DNA from: Meandrina meandrites
Taxonomy: Eukaryota; Cnidaria; Anthozoa; Scleractinia; Meandrinidae
Length of the DNA: 64,000 bases
Direction: 5' to 3'
Assembly (NCBI GenBank): GCA_963693305.1
Contig: OY855905.1
Span: 38,226,137 to 38,290,136, forward strand
Part shown: one piece after another, positions 1 to 10,377 of the stretch
How the letters are laid out: every line of letters starts with the position of its first letter
Position numbering within the stretch: the first letter of the stretch is position 1
Position numbers and translations under genes: made by a program
The notes under the pieces: generated by a model
Database searches by the model: none
The model's input: only the letters and a program-made list of their open reading frames with translations
What the model was told of the DNA's origin: nothing

Positions 1-1321
1 TCAAAGAGATGAAGCGTTTCAAATATAAGTGGAATGTTGTTTGTTCAACTCCTATCCTCCGTTATGGTATGTAGTACTTTAGAAAGCCATGCTTGCGCAC
101 AAGATCCAAATTTTGCTTCAAATCCTCCCACCCCCATGGCGATATATAGCTGTGATTCCTAAAGCAAAGACTGCAAAGAGTGTTTCTAGTGTCATTTTTA
201 ATAGTTATTTCCAGCCAGAAGTCTATTACGCTTTATAATTTCTCTTCGTATTCTCTGACAACCCTTAAATAGCATGATATCTACTTTCCAAGGCCAGTTT
301 TTAAACTTTTCACACTTCAGCAGGTCATTACACTGATTACACGAATTTATTGAAGCTGGGAGCTTGTTGACTGTCACAAACTGGGAGCTACGTCACGGGG
401 ATTTTGCAGATTTTTGTTCTAAACTATTCAAAAATAAGTGGTAGTTAACTTGGCCCATGATAAACATTATCTTTGAACGACTAAAGGAAGATATAACCTT
501 AATTTGTACAGAGAAATCAAACCACGGCTATAAATATAGTTTTCTTTGAAGACGTGCGGAAACAAATTGAAAAGTTTCAACTCAATTTTTCAAACTGTTA
601 TCTATTTTCATCCTAGCCGTCAGGCCGCCTCCAAAGGCGCTTGTAAACTGTTTTAGTGCTCTAATACAGCAATAGTCAATAAAAATGGACCATTATTTTT
701 GGGTTTCCCGGCAACGACACAATATACCGTGACACTGAAAGCCCCTTCAATCATCATTATCCCAGTAATCCGTATAGTAGTAAGAGATAGAAAAAGGAGA
801 ATAAACACAACTCACAGAAGCGTAATTTTTTTAATAGGAACAATTAAAATTTCAAATACAATGAAACATGCCATGCATTATTCAGTTCCATTACAATCAG
901 TAAAAAACACGCTGTTAACTCGATAAAAACACATTCGGAACTAGCACGAGCCTTTGACGTAATGGTGTGAGCACTTTTGATAATCGAAATGAACAAGTGA
1001 TTGTCCAACCTTTTCTCATCAAAGAATAAAAAAAAAAAGAAAAAAAAAAAAAGAAAAAGAAATAGAATACATTTGCTCTGTGTTTCTATCGCGTATTAGA
1101 AGCACTTGTGAAAGTTGTGAGAACGAGATTCGTTGTGGAAACACTCGCCTATGGCTCGTGCTCTCAAAGCATCTCACGTTCTCCCAAACTTTCACTTGCT
1201 TTTCTAATGGTCATATTTCTTTTATTTTAAAACACAAACTACTTTATGGAGACCATACAAATACATAAGTTGATAAACATATATTTGTATGATACGAAAA
1301 AAGCATATAATTAATATGTGT
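1..1321. other. Intergenic, no gene seen
   Basis: I see no convincing coding sequence. The small reading frames have no domain and are not maintained in copy B at the diverged left end. The stretch holds AT-rich sequence and a poly-A run near 1028-1057 that is missing from copy B. It lies downstream of the MACPF gene. Confidence 0.6.
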
Positions 1322-1640
1322 AAAACACGCTTTGACCAAATCAGTCGTAAATTTTCGTAATTGAATATAAACGAAAAAGCGTGTAATATATGTTAAAACA
1401 CACGTTAACGAAATCAGTCGCAAATTTTGCTACTTAAAAAGTTATGAAAAAGCGGCATATATGTTAAAACACTCGTTTACGAAGTCAGTCGCAAATTTTC
1501 TTACTTGATAAAATATAATAAAGTATAAAATATTTAAACACGCGTTTACGAAATCAGCCGTAAATAAACACAATATTTCTTTTTTTACTTCGTAAGTCAA
1601 ACATAGTAAAACACACGTTTACGAAATCAGTTGCTAAATA
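1322..1640. repeat. Approx. 70-bp minisatellite, five units
   Basis: Five diverged direct units share a core of the type AAAACACrCGTTTACGAAAT followed by CAGTCGCAAATTTT-like sequence. Cores start near 1322, 1395, 1464, 1535 and 1608, so the period is about 69-73 bp. The same array is kept unit for unit in copy B (about 55200-55520), so it predates the duplication or its last homogenisation. No coding function is seen. Confidence 0.8.
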
Positions 1641-2993
1641 AGAAAATATAAAAGCCTTCACTGCGTTTGTGTTTTGTGACGAGAGCACGAAAAAAATATT
1701 GTGCAAAACACGGACCGCTTGAGGTTCTTGTCCTTTATTTAACATTCAGACTAAGAGCACGAGTTTTCTATAAGCGCCGTCAATGCTCAGCAAGGCGCAG
1801 CCGAGTTGACTATCGCTCATAGCAAAAGTAAAGCAACAGTGGGAGAACCAATCAGATTCCTGGATTTTCAACAGGACAAGATTAGAGGCATAGCTAACGC
1901 TTTTTTAAAACTGTTTTCAGTAACATGGCAGTACCATTATTCTTGAGAAATTACGTCGCTGTTATACGTCGCCTCATAAGGTACACTAAAATTTAACGCT
2001 CTTTGCAAGGCCGACAAAAGAAGGATATCAAAAGAGAGAACGGTAACATATTTTATCTCTATCAAATAACAGAAAGTATGTTGTCCCGAAATTGGATGAT
2101 CTTATCTAAAATCCTCAGTATTCTTCCGATCAGGAACAATTCATAACTTATGGTTATGGATTTTACACTTTAAATTTCGCAGCAAAAAGAACCATAAAGC
2201 TTTTCAAATGAATTAATTTAAAAAGTGAACTTTTAAAATATAAATGTAGCCTTATTTTCTCTGTGAGATACGCTGGGACCAGGAGCACATTGCTCTTGGC
2301 TGGGACCTAATGTCTCTGAGGCGTTAGACTCCAAATCACGTGGTCCGCGCTTAAGCACTGGCTCGGGTTCTTGAGCTGTTGAGCTATAAAGCGGATTTCA
2401 CTTGAGTGTCGAAAGTAATTTGCGTTTGCTTTGGTTTTGTATTACTACGCTCAGTGATTGGCTTAAAAAAACGCGCGCCACTTTCTCAACAAATCAGAAG
2501 TAAAGCCACAGCCAATCAAGACATGCTCGCCCTCGTTTTCCCGCGCTTCGTGCCGGCTACTTGTATTTGCTTCGAGTGTTGATTGGTTCACAGGATTGTC
2601 TGTGTCCTTTGTGATTGGCCAGAGTGATTTCTTTGGTTTTGGTTTTACGACACTTTTTTGAAAACTGCTGACCAGGTGTTTTTGGGCAAGACACTTTACT
2701 CTCACAGTGGCTCTTATCACCCAAGTGTATAAATTTTAATTGTTTTTTTAGTACCGGCGAATAGCATATTTCATAACCTAACTTGTAAGCGCGTAGCATG
2801 CCATCGGCGCCGCTCCTTCTTCTTACCATGCCATTGTGCCGGAGACTGGGACAAGGTAGAGAAAATAAGACTACAAAGATACACACATATTCGGAAAAAT
2901 TAAAATTGATAAGAAGAAAGTAGTGTATCTTCTAAGCAAGTAATTGTGCACAAATCCTGAGCTGACAACATCACTTATAATTAACTTAAGATG
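1641..2993. other. Intergenic, 3' flank of MACPF gene A
   Basis: No gene can be supported. Two overlapping minus-strand frames at 2463-2886 are present in copy B, but only because the whole region is nearly identical there; they have no recognisable domain. The 3' untranslated region of the MACPF gene should begin at 2993. Confidence 0.5.
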
Positions 2994-5900
2994 CTAATTA
3001 GAATGCAGCCCAATGAATGTCGCGTACGAATCGGTTTCTACGGCGATATTCGTAATGCTCTTCGTTGAGTACAATGAACAGATCCCCGTAGCTGAAAAAC
3101 TAAAGGCGTCACAAAAAAGATCATTGGTACAGGCCGAATTGCAGTGTTCATAATTTGTCTGACTTTTTGAATACTGGGCACCGTTCAGTTTAGCATGAAG
3201 CAGATACACATCCTGCAGTTTTGATATAAATAATACCAAATTCGATAGTATACCATCACTGCCATCTTGTTTCTTCAGGTTCAGATGAACGTGATCACTT
3301 TCATTTATCGAGCTGTAAAACTTGCACAAAGAACTTGCGTGTGGAGGTTTGTAGGCACTGTATGTCACTGCAGTGCAGAGGGGATCATGCAGGCAAAACG
3401 ATATGCAAAGAGGCTTGTCTACTTCTCGGAGATGCTTGTAACCTGCCAAGACAGCCACAAATTGAGTGAGTTCAGTTGTCTTATATATGAGGTCTAATGG
3501 ATGTTCAGTGTTAAAATGGCGCTAGAATGGATGATCAAAATCGTGCGTAAAAATTCCTTCACGCAACTCAACTCGAGCTCCTACAAAAGTGTACTATATA
3601 TGCACAAACGTCTGATCTAGTTAAAACTTGTTAGAACTCATTTTACAGCAAAGTATGCTAAAATATCTACGTAACTAAGTAGTAGTTAGTAGCTTTCAAG
3701 GAACCTGAAGGCTGGTGTTCGCTGGATATACCTTACTTGGACGCAAGCGTAAAGCATAAGCAAACACAATTATTTCTTATGCTGTCCTGGCAACATTGTT
3801 CTGTTTTATTCTTATGCCACGACGATTCCTAGTGAGGACGTCACAAGAAGAATGAGTGTGTTCATTCTTCTTATGCGCTTATATTCATGCTTATTTTTCT
3901 GCCTACGCCCAATGAAAACTAGCTTTAACGCTTTTTCTCTTAATATATTCTTCTTGGCTTGCGGGATACCGTAAATCGCTACCGAAATTAAAGTGAGAGG
4001 TCGAATGAAAAAAACAGCCGTTGTATTCTGAGCAGGGCGTATCTACAGGTAAACCCTGATTAGTAGATGGGCAAGATATTCTATTCTAGTAGAAAAAAAT
4101 CAATCGCTGCAGGCTAATACCACTCATATCAAACACCTCCGCACTCTCTATCCAGAAAATAAACAAATATAAAACGACTCCCCAGCCCCCACTCTTCGCC
4201 CTCACAACAGGCTGAGATGCAATTTAGTTTTGTTATCATGGGTCATGAGCATCTTTAACTTTTACAATCAGGACCGTAGCAACGCAATTGTTTTCGGGGA
4301 GCCCAACTTTGCGGGCGAACCAAAGGGCATGCACATAAAGGTATAGCAGTGCATTGACTTTCTCTAATAGACCTCATTCGCTTGGGCGTTTTGTTGCCCC
4401 ATTACAGGCCATGTGATGATACTCCTGAGAAGGGTCTGAGAATTCTTGCTTTCAAATTTTCAAATACTCGCCTGTATATGAATGAATAAATTTTAGAGAG
4501 ATTAAAGAACAGTTCTCAAGAGAATATCACGTGGTCTGTAATGGGAAAACAACCCTCCCAAGCGAATAAGGTCTATTAGCTTTTGTGTAGCAATGTATTG
4601 GAATTAATTAAGACCAGATTGTTCGGCATGCTACCTTACAATAAGAGCACTAGTTAGTAAGGTTCGTAGCACCAGCAATACGAAAAGCTAAGTTTGTCAC
4701 AGAAATGTGGAACAACAAAATGACGCTCTTGTGCCTGAACGAGGGGGGCATTGGGGCCTGTAAGAAACCGAAAAACCGCACAAGAAATCATACAAAACCG
4801 AAAAACCGAAGTGAATTTCGATTAAAACCGAAAACCGAAAATTACATTCCAAATTTCGAAGCTTTAACCTTAATTGGTACCTTGAGATTTTGAAAGAAGG
4901 AAGAAAAGAATTTTTTAAAGAGTCTTGACATTTTTGTTCATTAACATGCAAAATTACACTGCTCTAACTTGCGTTTTAAACATAAAAGCAGGTTTTCTTT
5001 CTACCAACATGATCTTAGAGAAACTGTAAACCAAATTGGAAAAACCGGAAACTAGAGCAAATACCAAATCCGAAAAACCGCTAGTAAATTTGCCGGAAAC
5101 CGAAATCCATATGTTAATAGAAGGAAAATCCGAAAACCGAAGAAGACACCAAAACCGAAAAACCGCGGTTTTTTGTTGCGAAAACCGAAAACCCGATCTA
5201 AAAAATGGCCAAAACCGCGAAACCGAAAACCCCAAAGTCCCCCTCCTGAACTGTACTTCGTTGTTGTTTCAGTTTGTTCCCCGCCAGATGTTAGATCAGC
5301 CATTTCGTTTGTTTGTGCTTCATTGGGAGATGACTTCTAAACTTAGCCTGGAAGCGTCATTTGTTTAAAACCGGTTTGAAGTTTTCTTTTTTTTTTATGG
5401 CATTATACCGGTTATACCAGTTGAATTTATTTTGATGACAATATTTCCCAATAAATTTCATGCCTGATCGAAACAAAAACCAACATGGAGGATGAAACGC
5501 AACTTCGATCGTGTGCACTGTAGAATGTGACCGTTATGTAACCGTGCTGATCAAATTTATTGCCCCACCCTCCCTTCCCCTAGCTACGACCTGGACAAAA
5601 CGACAAGCGAAACAAGTAAATCGTACCTTTTCCTGTAATATCGATGCCTGCAGCTTCAAGACGAAATTTGGGTTCACACGAATGAACAGTTCCTTTCTTT
5701 TTCAGTGCTAGGCAATATTGCTTCGAAACATTACTGAGTTTCTCCGCTACTACCTTGTAGTTAACGCCGGGTGTTAGGTGTTGAGAAAACTGCCCAGTGA
5801 ACAAGTTGTCAATTGCAGAAAGCGAATACAGCATAGGAACGGGGTTCTGCTGCACGGAAGAAGCCCAGGTCATAGCATCTCCATTGGCCGGTGGGGTCGA

Positions 5901-8552
5901 GCCCACGGTAAACGTGGTCGTCGTTACAGTCTTTGAAAAGTCTGATGCCGCATCACTTTGTTCTTTGTCCAGAGAAAATCCTCCTCCAATGCTAAATAGC
6001 CCTGAATAACTTGCCTGCACTTCCACACTAAATTTGCTCTTCTTTAAGGATTCATAAGCTGTTTGGCTGACCCTGTGTTTTTGGACAAACTTGGCTCCAA
6101 AAGTCACATCAGTGAAAAAATGAGTTCCATAATATTCAATAAATTCAAGGACATCTTCTTCATTAGCCTTTGGGTTGGCTAGCTTATTTGCCGCTGCGAG
6201 AAAACCAGGATCAAATGGTGGAGGGTTTTTGAAATCAACCATGCTGTAATAGTTTTGACACTCAGCCTGGGACATGACGTACAGGAATTCGCCCGATGAT
6301 ATTTCAGATGTATCTTTGTTATAGCTGGCACTGGCAGAAAATTCAAATCCCCATCCACCACCTAAAGAAGTAAAAATCACATGTTTAGTGGCTATGTAAG
6401 TCAGTTATGCACTTCTTTGTTGAACATGCTCCGGGACTGGAACAAACTCCCGTGTCGGGTATAGGCGAGAAAATAGGCGAGCCGCGCAACCCGTTTTTCT
6501 TTTGATTTTTTTTTTCAGCTCGCTCAGCTTGCCGATTTTTTTTCGCTCTTTGCTATGCTCCCATGCATAGGCATTCAGGCACCTTCAAACTTGGGCGGGG
6601 GGGGGGGGGGGGGGGTGTGCCCTTCGTACCCGATAAAATTAAACAATGCCTGAATGCGCGAGTGTTGAAATCGGCAAAATCAGTTACTTCATTTCTTCTG
6701 TGCTGTTGACCAAAAATTTTATTATCTTGTCCATGTCTCGTTTCTCTCTTTTTGAAGTTTTTTTTCATTTTTCCTTCCAAGTACTTTTGCCAAGTACCTG
6801 GGAATCATTAGGGTTTTGCCCGAAAAATGTCACAATCGGGGGGGGGGGGGGGGGGGGAAGGGGTTGGGGCTGCAGCCCCCTTCGTCCCCCAGCCTGTACG
6901 CCTATGCTCCCATGAGGAAGCCTGGCAACACGCGTTCTCTGCGTTCTTTCCTTTTTCTGGCTTTCAAAATCTAAACAGGTGTCTAATGACGGAAAAAGGC
7001 AGCCTTTGATTTGTGGTTTGTTACGGTCTGTTTAGCAACCACGTTCCAAAACCTTTTCTCTTGGTAATTTGGTTCACTATGCCATAAGCTTGGGATTAAT
7101 TATTATTGAAGTAGTCATTGGACCTAGCTCTCTTGTAAGGGAGGTGCGGAAATAACATGTACTGGCAATTCAAAGAGTGTCAGTAAAAGGAAATTCTCCT
7201 AAGATGTAATATACCTTCAATTTTAGCTTGGACACCAAGATGTTCGGACATTTCTTGCTTGTTTCGAACCAATTTGGACTCAAACGATACGACACAAGAT
7301 TCACTCGGGACCACAGTAAAACCTTGAGGAACAACGTAGCGGCAATCCGAAGTTTGTTTTGGTTTCGAGTAATCAGCGCTGAATATTGGGTGTCTAAACC
7401 CAGGATCGCGCCCGTTGGCCAGCGGATAGCCATAAAGGATGTCATAGCCGAGAAGACTGTAGTCTAGATCAGGAAAAGTCTTCTTCCAATGGGTGTCACT
7501 GCTACAATCCTGCACTTGGACGTCCATTCGTAACCCTGAAATAAAAAAAAAAAATAGACCAATTTATCTAATGTATAAATTTAGCCATGCCTAAAAGCGG
7601 AGTTTCACATATCCTTAATTTTTGTGCTAGTTCTAAATAATTTGTGAAAATACTCTCATTGAAAATATTGTCATTGAAGTTATTTCATAAGCCTGACGTA
7701 CGCAACTACTCAATAATGATTCTGCAGCCTCTGTAGTCGAAATAAATCGTGAACTTCTATCGCAGAAATATCCCTTATGCATGTTTACGTCAGACTGGTT
7801 TGTTTCACCACGAAGCCTTGCTGTCGAAGTGCAAACCTGTAAATTTGAGTTGTATCATGCTTTTAGTAGCAGTACAGTCTCCTCACAGTCTCCTGGAAGT
7901 GACAACAAAACAATGAAGCTACACTACTTACAATTTCCTTAAAAAATATTTCCTGATTGTATACGTTAATTCGTGTCTAGTTGAAGCGGTTTTTCATCTC
8001 TTACCAAGATCATAGTTCGTGAGATCTTTCACTCCCTGGACCAGTGGCCTCGGAAGGGCGGTCAGGTTAAAAGTATCCGACGGATTGGCCCTGAAACGAG
8101 AGCGAACGTAGCTGGTCATGTACGTACATAGTAGATTGGCACAACACTATTGGCTGCTTCAATTCTTTTACCGTTTTGTTTCTCCAAATTCGGATCCAAA
8201 TAGATTTAGATTTAGCTGTGAAATGTTGAAGTTTTCCCAATAAACAAACTGCATTTTGTCAGCATTTCGGATGTGGATATCGTTCTCTTTTTCATTAAAT
8301 TACGCACTTTTGATGAAATAAAAACAAATCAGCTTTCTTTCCTATTTTCCTGTCTAATGGTTATTTAGCAAAAGGCCTTTAAAGAAATCGATATTTCAAC
8401 CGCCGCCATTGATTACACAATATCGCGTAGACATTTGTTCCTCAGTTAAATCTTAAAACTCACCCAGATTGTGGATAGAGAGTCATTAGCAGGCCAGCCA
8501 CAACTGCTACAGCTGCAGAAACTGACTTTTTGGAATGTTTCTGCAAGAACGG
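2994..8552 (-). CDS. MACPF protein with two C-terminal apple/PAN-like modules, copy A
   Basis: Predicted membrane pore-forming protein of the MACPF/perforin family. Five exons read on the minus strand: 8552-8464, 8090-8005, 7535-7215, 6361-5627 and 3442-2994 (TAG stop). All four introns have GT-AG ends and joining phases agree throughout. Exon 1 encodes a basic stretch followed by a hydrophobic run (AAVAVVAGLLM), either a signal peptide or a membrane anchor. Exon 3 has the MACPF N-terminal region (LGYDILYGYPL). Exon 4 has the family signature YYGTHFF and the Gly-rich segment leading into the membrane-inserting helices. The last exon has two cysteine modules resembling apple/PAN domains (CISFCLHDPLC; HCNSACTNDLFC). 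No ATG lies in frame in exon 1, so the start must be in an upstream exon. The 2.2-kb last intron could hide another exon. The MACPF call is firm; the apple call is moderate. Confidence 0.87.
3720..3970. mobile_element. Possible MITE in the last MACPF intron
   Basis: The ends resemble each other in inverted orientation: GACGCAAGCGTAAAGCATAAG at the left, and GCTTATTTTTCTGCCTACGC with ATGCGCTTAT at the right. The match is imperfect and I could not fix a target-site duplication, so boundaries are approximate. The same sequence is present in copy B near 57600-57850. Confidence 0.4.
4367..4577. mobile_element. MITE with approx. 53-bp terminal inverted repeats
   Basis: Left end TAATAGACCTCATTCGCTTG and right end CAAGCGAATAAGGTCTATTA are inverted copies, and the match continues inward for about 53 bp including the ATTACAGGCCATGTGAT / ATCACGTGGTCTGTAAT pair. 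The centre is short and non-coding. It sits inside the last MACPF intron and is conserved in copy B at about 58245-58455. Confidence 0.8.
4763..5235. repeat. AAAACCG-rich simple repeat
   Basis: An irregular simple repeat built on AAAACCGAAAAACCG appears in two clusters (4763-4842 and 5036-5235) on the plus strand, within the last MACPF intron. It opens long but meaningless frames on both strands. Copy B holds the same tract at 58641-59113. Confidence 0.85.
6590..6860. repeat. Two poly-G tracts in MACPF intron 3
   Basis: Runs of about 20 G occur at 6594-6616 and 6837-6857 in the intron between exons 3 and 4. In copy B (about 60475-60495 and 60716-60737) the lengths and interruptions differ. 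Such runs can form quadruplexes and are also places where sequencing and assembly are unreliable. Confidence 0.8.
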
Positions 8553-8578
8553 CTGCACATAGAAACGTTTGAAAGATG

Positions 8579-8799
8579 TAAGGTAAGGTAAGGTAAGGTA
8601 AGGTAAGGTAAGGTAAGGTAAGGTAAGGTAAGGTAAGGTAAGGTAAGGTAAGGTAAGGTAAGGTAAGGTAAGGTAAGGTAAGGTAAGGTAAGGTAAGGTA
8701 AGGTAAGGTAAGGTAAGGTAAGGTAAGGTAAGGTAAGGTAAAGTAAGGTAAGGTAAGGTAAGGTAAGGTAAGGCAAGTAAGGTAAGGTAAGGTAAGGTT
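8579..8799. repeat. (AGGTA)n microsatellite, about 44 units
   Basis: A nearly pure AGGTA pentamer array with two interruptions near 8741 and 8773. On the minus strand it reads TACCT, so it lies directly upstream of the first recognised MACPF exon and forms a long pyrimidine-rich lead into that exon's acceptor (GTGCAG at 8553-8558). Copy B has only about 8 units at 62459-62497. Because no frame contains a stop, it creates artefactual PYLTL proteins. Confidence 0.97.
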
Positions 8800-9125
8800 T
8801 GGGAAGGGCATCGGGTAGGGAAGGGAAGGAAAAATAATTAATGAAACGGATTGGCAGAGACATCAATTCCGACGAATACGCTAAATTTACCAACATGGTT
8901 GGATTCTTAAATGTGAATTGGGGCCAGTGAGGAAGATATCGGAAGATCTACCACAGTCCAGCTGTCAGGTAAACCAAACTCGAACGAGTTGCAAAAGCAG
9001 ACGTATTCTTCGTATTGCACTACTCGCGTGTCAAAACTCTGTCACTACAGCATTTCTTCCACTAACATTTGTTTTCTAATATACGAATATTTCAAGAAAT
9101 AAAACTGGAGTACATTTAACAAATA

Positions 9126-9297
9126 GATTCCATTTTTCCGTACGTCTGTTCAGTTATAGATCACAGATGACGTCAAAATGCGGCAAGAACAAACAAGTGG
9201 CCCACGAGTCGCTACGCGAGTGGGTCAGTGATGTCCTTACCACATTTTGACGTCTACTGTGATCTATAACTGAACAGACGCACTGCAAAATGGAATC
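9126..9297. mobile_element. Hairpin MITE, 172 bp, present only in copy A
   Basis: The two halves are inverted copies: GATTCCATTTTT at the left and AAAATGGAATC at the right, then CGTCTGTTCAGTTATAGATC paired with GATCTATAACTGAACAGACG, then GACGTCAAAATG with CATTTTGACGTC. The centre contains the small hairpin CACGAGTCGCTACGCGAGTG. Copy B lacks it, so it inserted, or was deleted in B, after the duplication. Confidence 0.88.
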
Positions 9298-9702
9298 TTT
9301 TTGTTTTATACAATAACAAGACTTCTGTACACTTTAGTATCGCTAAAGTGCCGCTACCGGTGAGCCTAGGTTGTTTTCATTTCGAGATCCGTTATCACGA
9401 AGCACTGTTAACCGATTTTGAAATGCGCAATATGAATTAAAAAATGTCAACGAAAGGAACTGACCTTTGTTCCAGTTGTACTCTGTGAGCTTTAACTAAG
9501 GTAAGCGTTCAACGGCGTTCAACTCAACTGCCATTCAGGGATTTCCCATCGCGTCTTCAAACTGCTCGAGCATCAGACAAACAGCTTTCGATAATTTTTC
9601 AAGTCAGTCACTGTCTACTTCAAGCTTGTTTAGCCCAATTAGATGTCTCGAAAGGTATAGAGTATTTGGCAGATTTTTCCTCTATGTAGATTTATAATTA
9701 AG

Positions 9703-10377
9703 CTGAACTCTCTCTTGTTGTTTTCGCTGCAAGTTGTTTTGAAAAACTTTGCCGCGCGTGAGTTACACCATGCAGTGACGTCATATTTGTCTCTGTACTC
9801 TAATAGACGACAGGCATCAGCCAATCACAACGCGTGCAGTAACTCGGTTATTTGTATGAACTTAGAGGAACAAGAGAAAACTGACGTGTTTATTTTTAAG
9901 TACCTTAGCGTGGTCTTTCATAAATCTTCCAGTGTATCCACCGAGTGTGCTAACCAATGAATTAAAGGAGGACGAAATCTGAAGAATAAAGGTTATATCG
10001 TGAACTGAATATCGATCGTTTATAAAAAGCTATTTAAATGAAAAGCTAAAGATCTGAACTTTCTCTTATTGTTTTCGCTGCAAGTTGTTTTGAAAAACTT
10101 TGCCGCGCGTGAGTTACACCATGCAGTGACGTCATATTTGTCTCTGTACTCTAATAGACGACAGGCATCAGCCAATCACAACGCGTGCAGTAACTCGGTT
10201 ATTTGTATGAACTTAGAGGAACAAGAGAAAACTGACGTGTTTATTTTTAAGTACCTTAGCGTGGTCTTTCATAAATCTTCCAGTGTATCCACTGAGTGTG
10301 CTAACCAATGAATTAAAAGAGGACGAATTCTGAAGAATAAAGGTTATATCGTGAACTGAATATCGATCGTTTATAAA
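9703..10377. repeat. 351-bp tandem duplication, two units
   Basis: Units start at 9703 and 10054 (period 351 bp) and differ at only a few positions. Copy B has only the part beginning ATGAACTTAGAGGAAC, once. The second unit is interrupted at about 10378 by the double element described next and resumes at about 11700. Frames inside it repeat for the same reason and are not taken as genes. Confidence 0.9.

Noticed and set aside
1322..1640. Regularly spaced repeats resembling a CRISPR array
   Set aside because: The repeats are diverged, spacers share sequence, no cas genes are present and the DNA is eukaryotic: it is a minisatellite.
2463..2886. Two overlapping minus-strand frames conserved in copy B
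   Set aside because: The surrounding non-coding DNA is equally conserved, so conservation says nothing about coding; no domain.
4697..5368. Several overlapping frames on both strands rich in Phe/Gly or Lys/Asn
   Set aside because: Produced by the AAAACCG simple repeat inside an intron.
8446..8896. Long minus-strand frames encoding PYLTL repeats
   Set aside because: They are translations of the AGGTA microsatellite, which has no stop in any frame; copy B has a much shorter array and correspondingly short frames.
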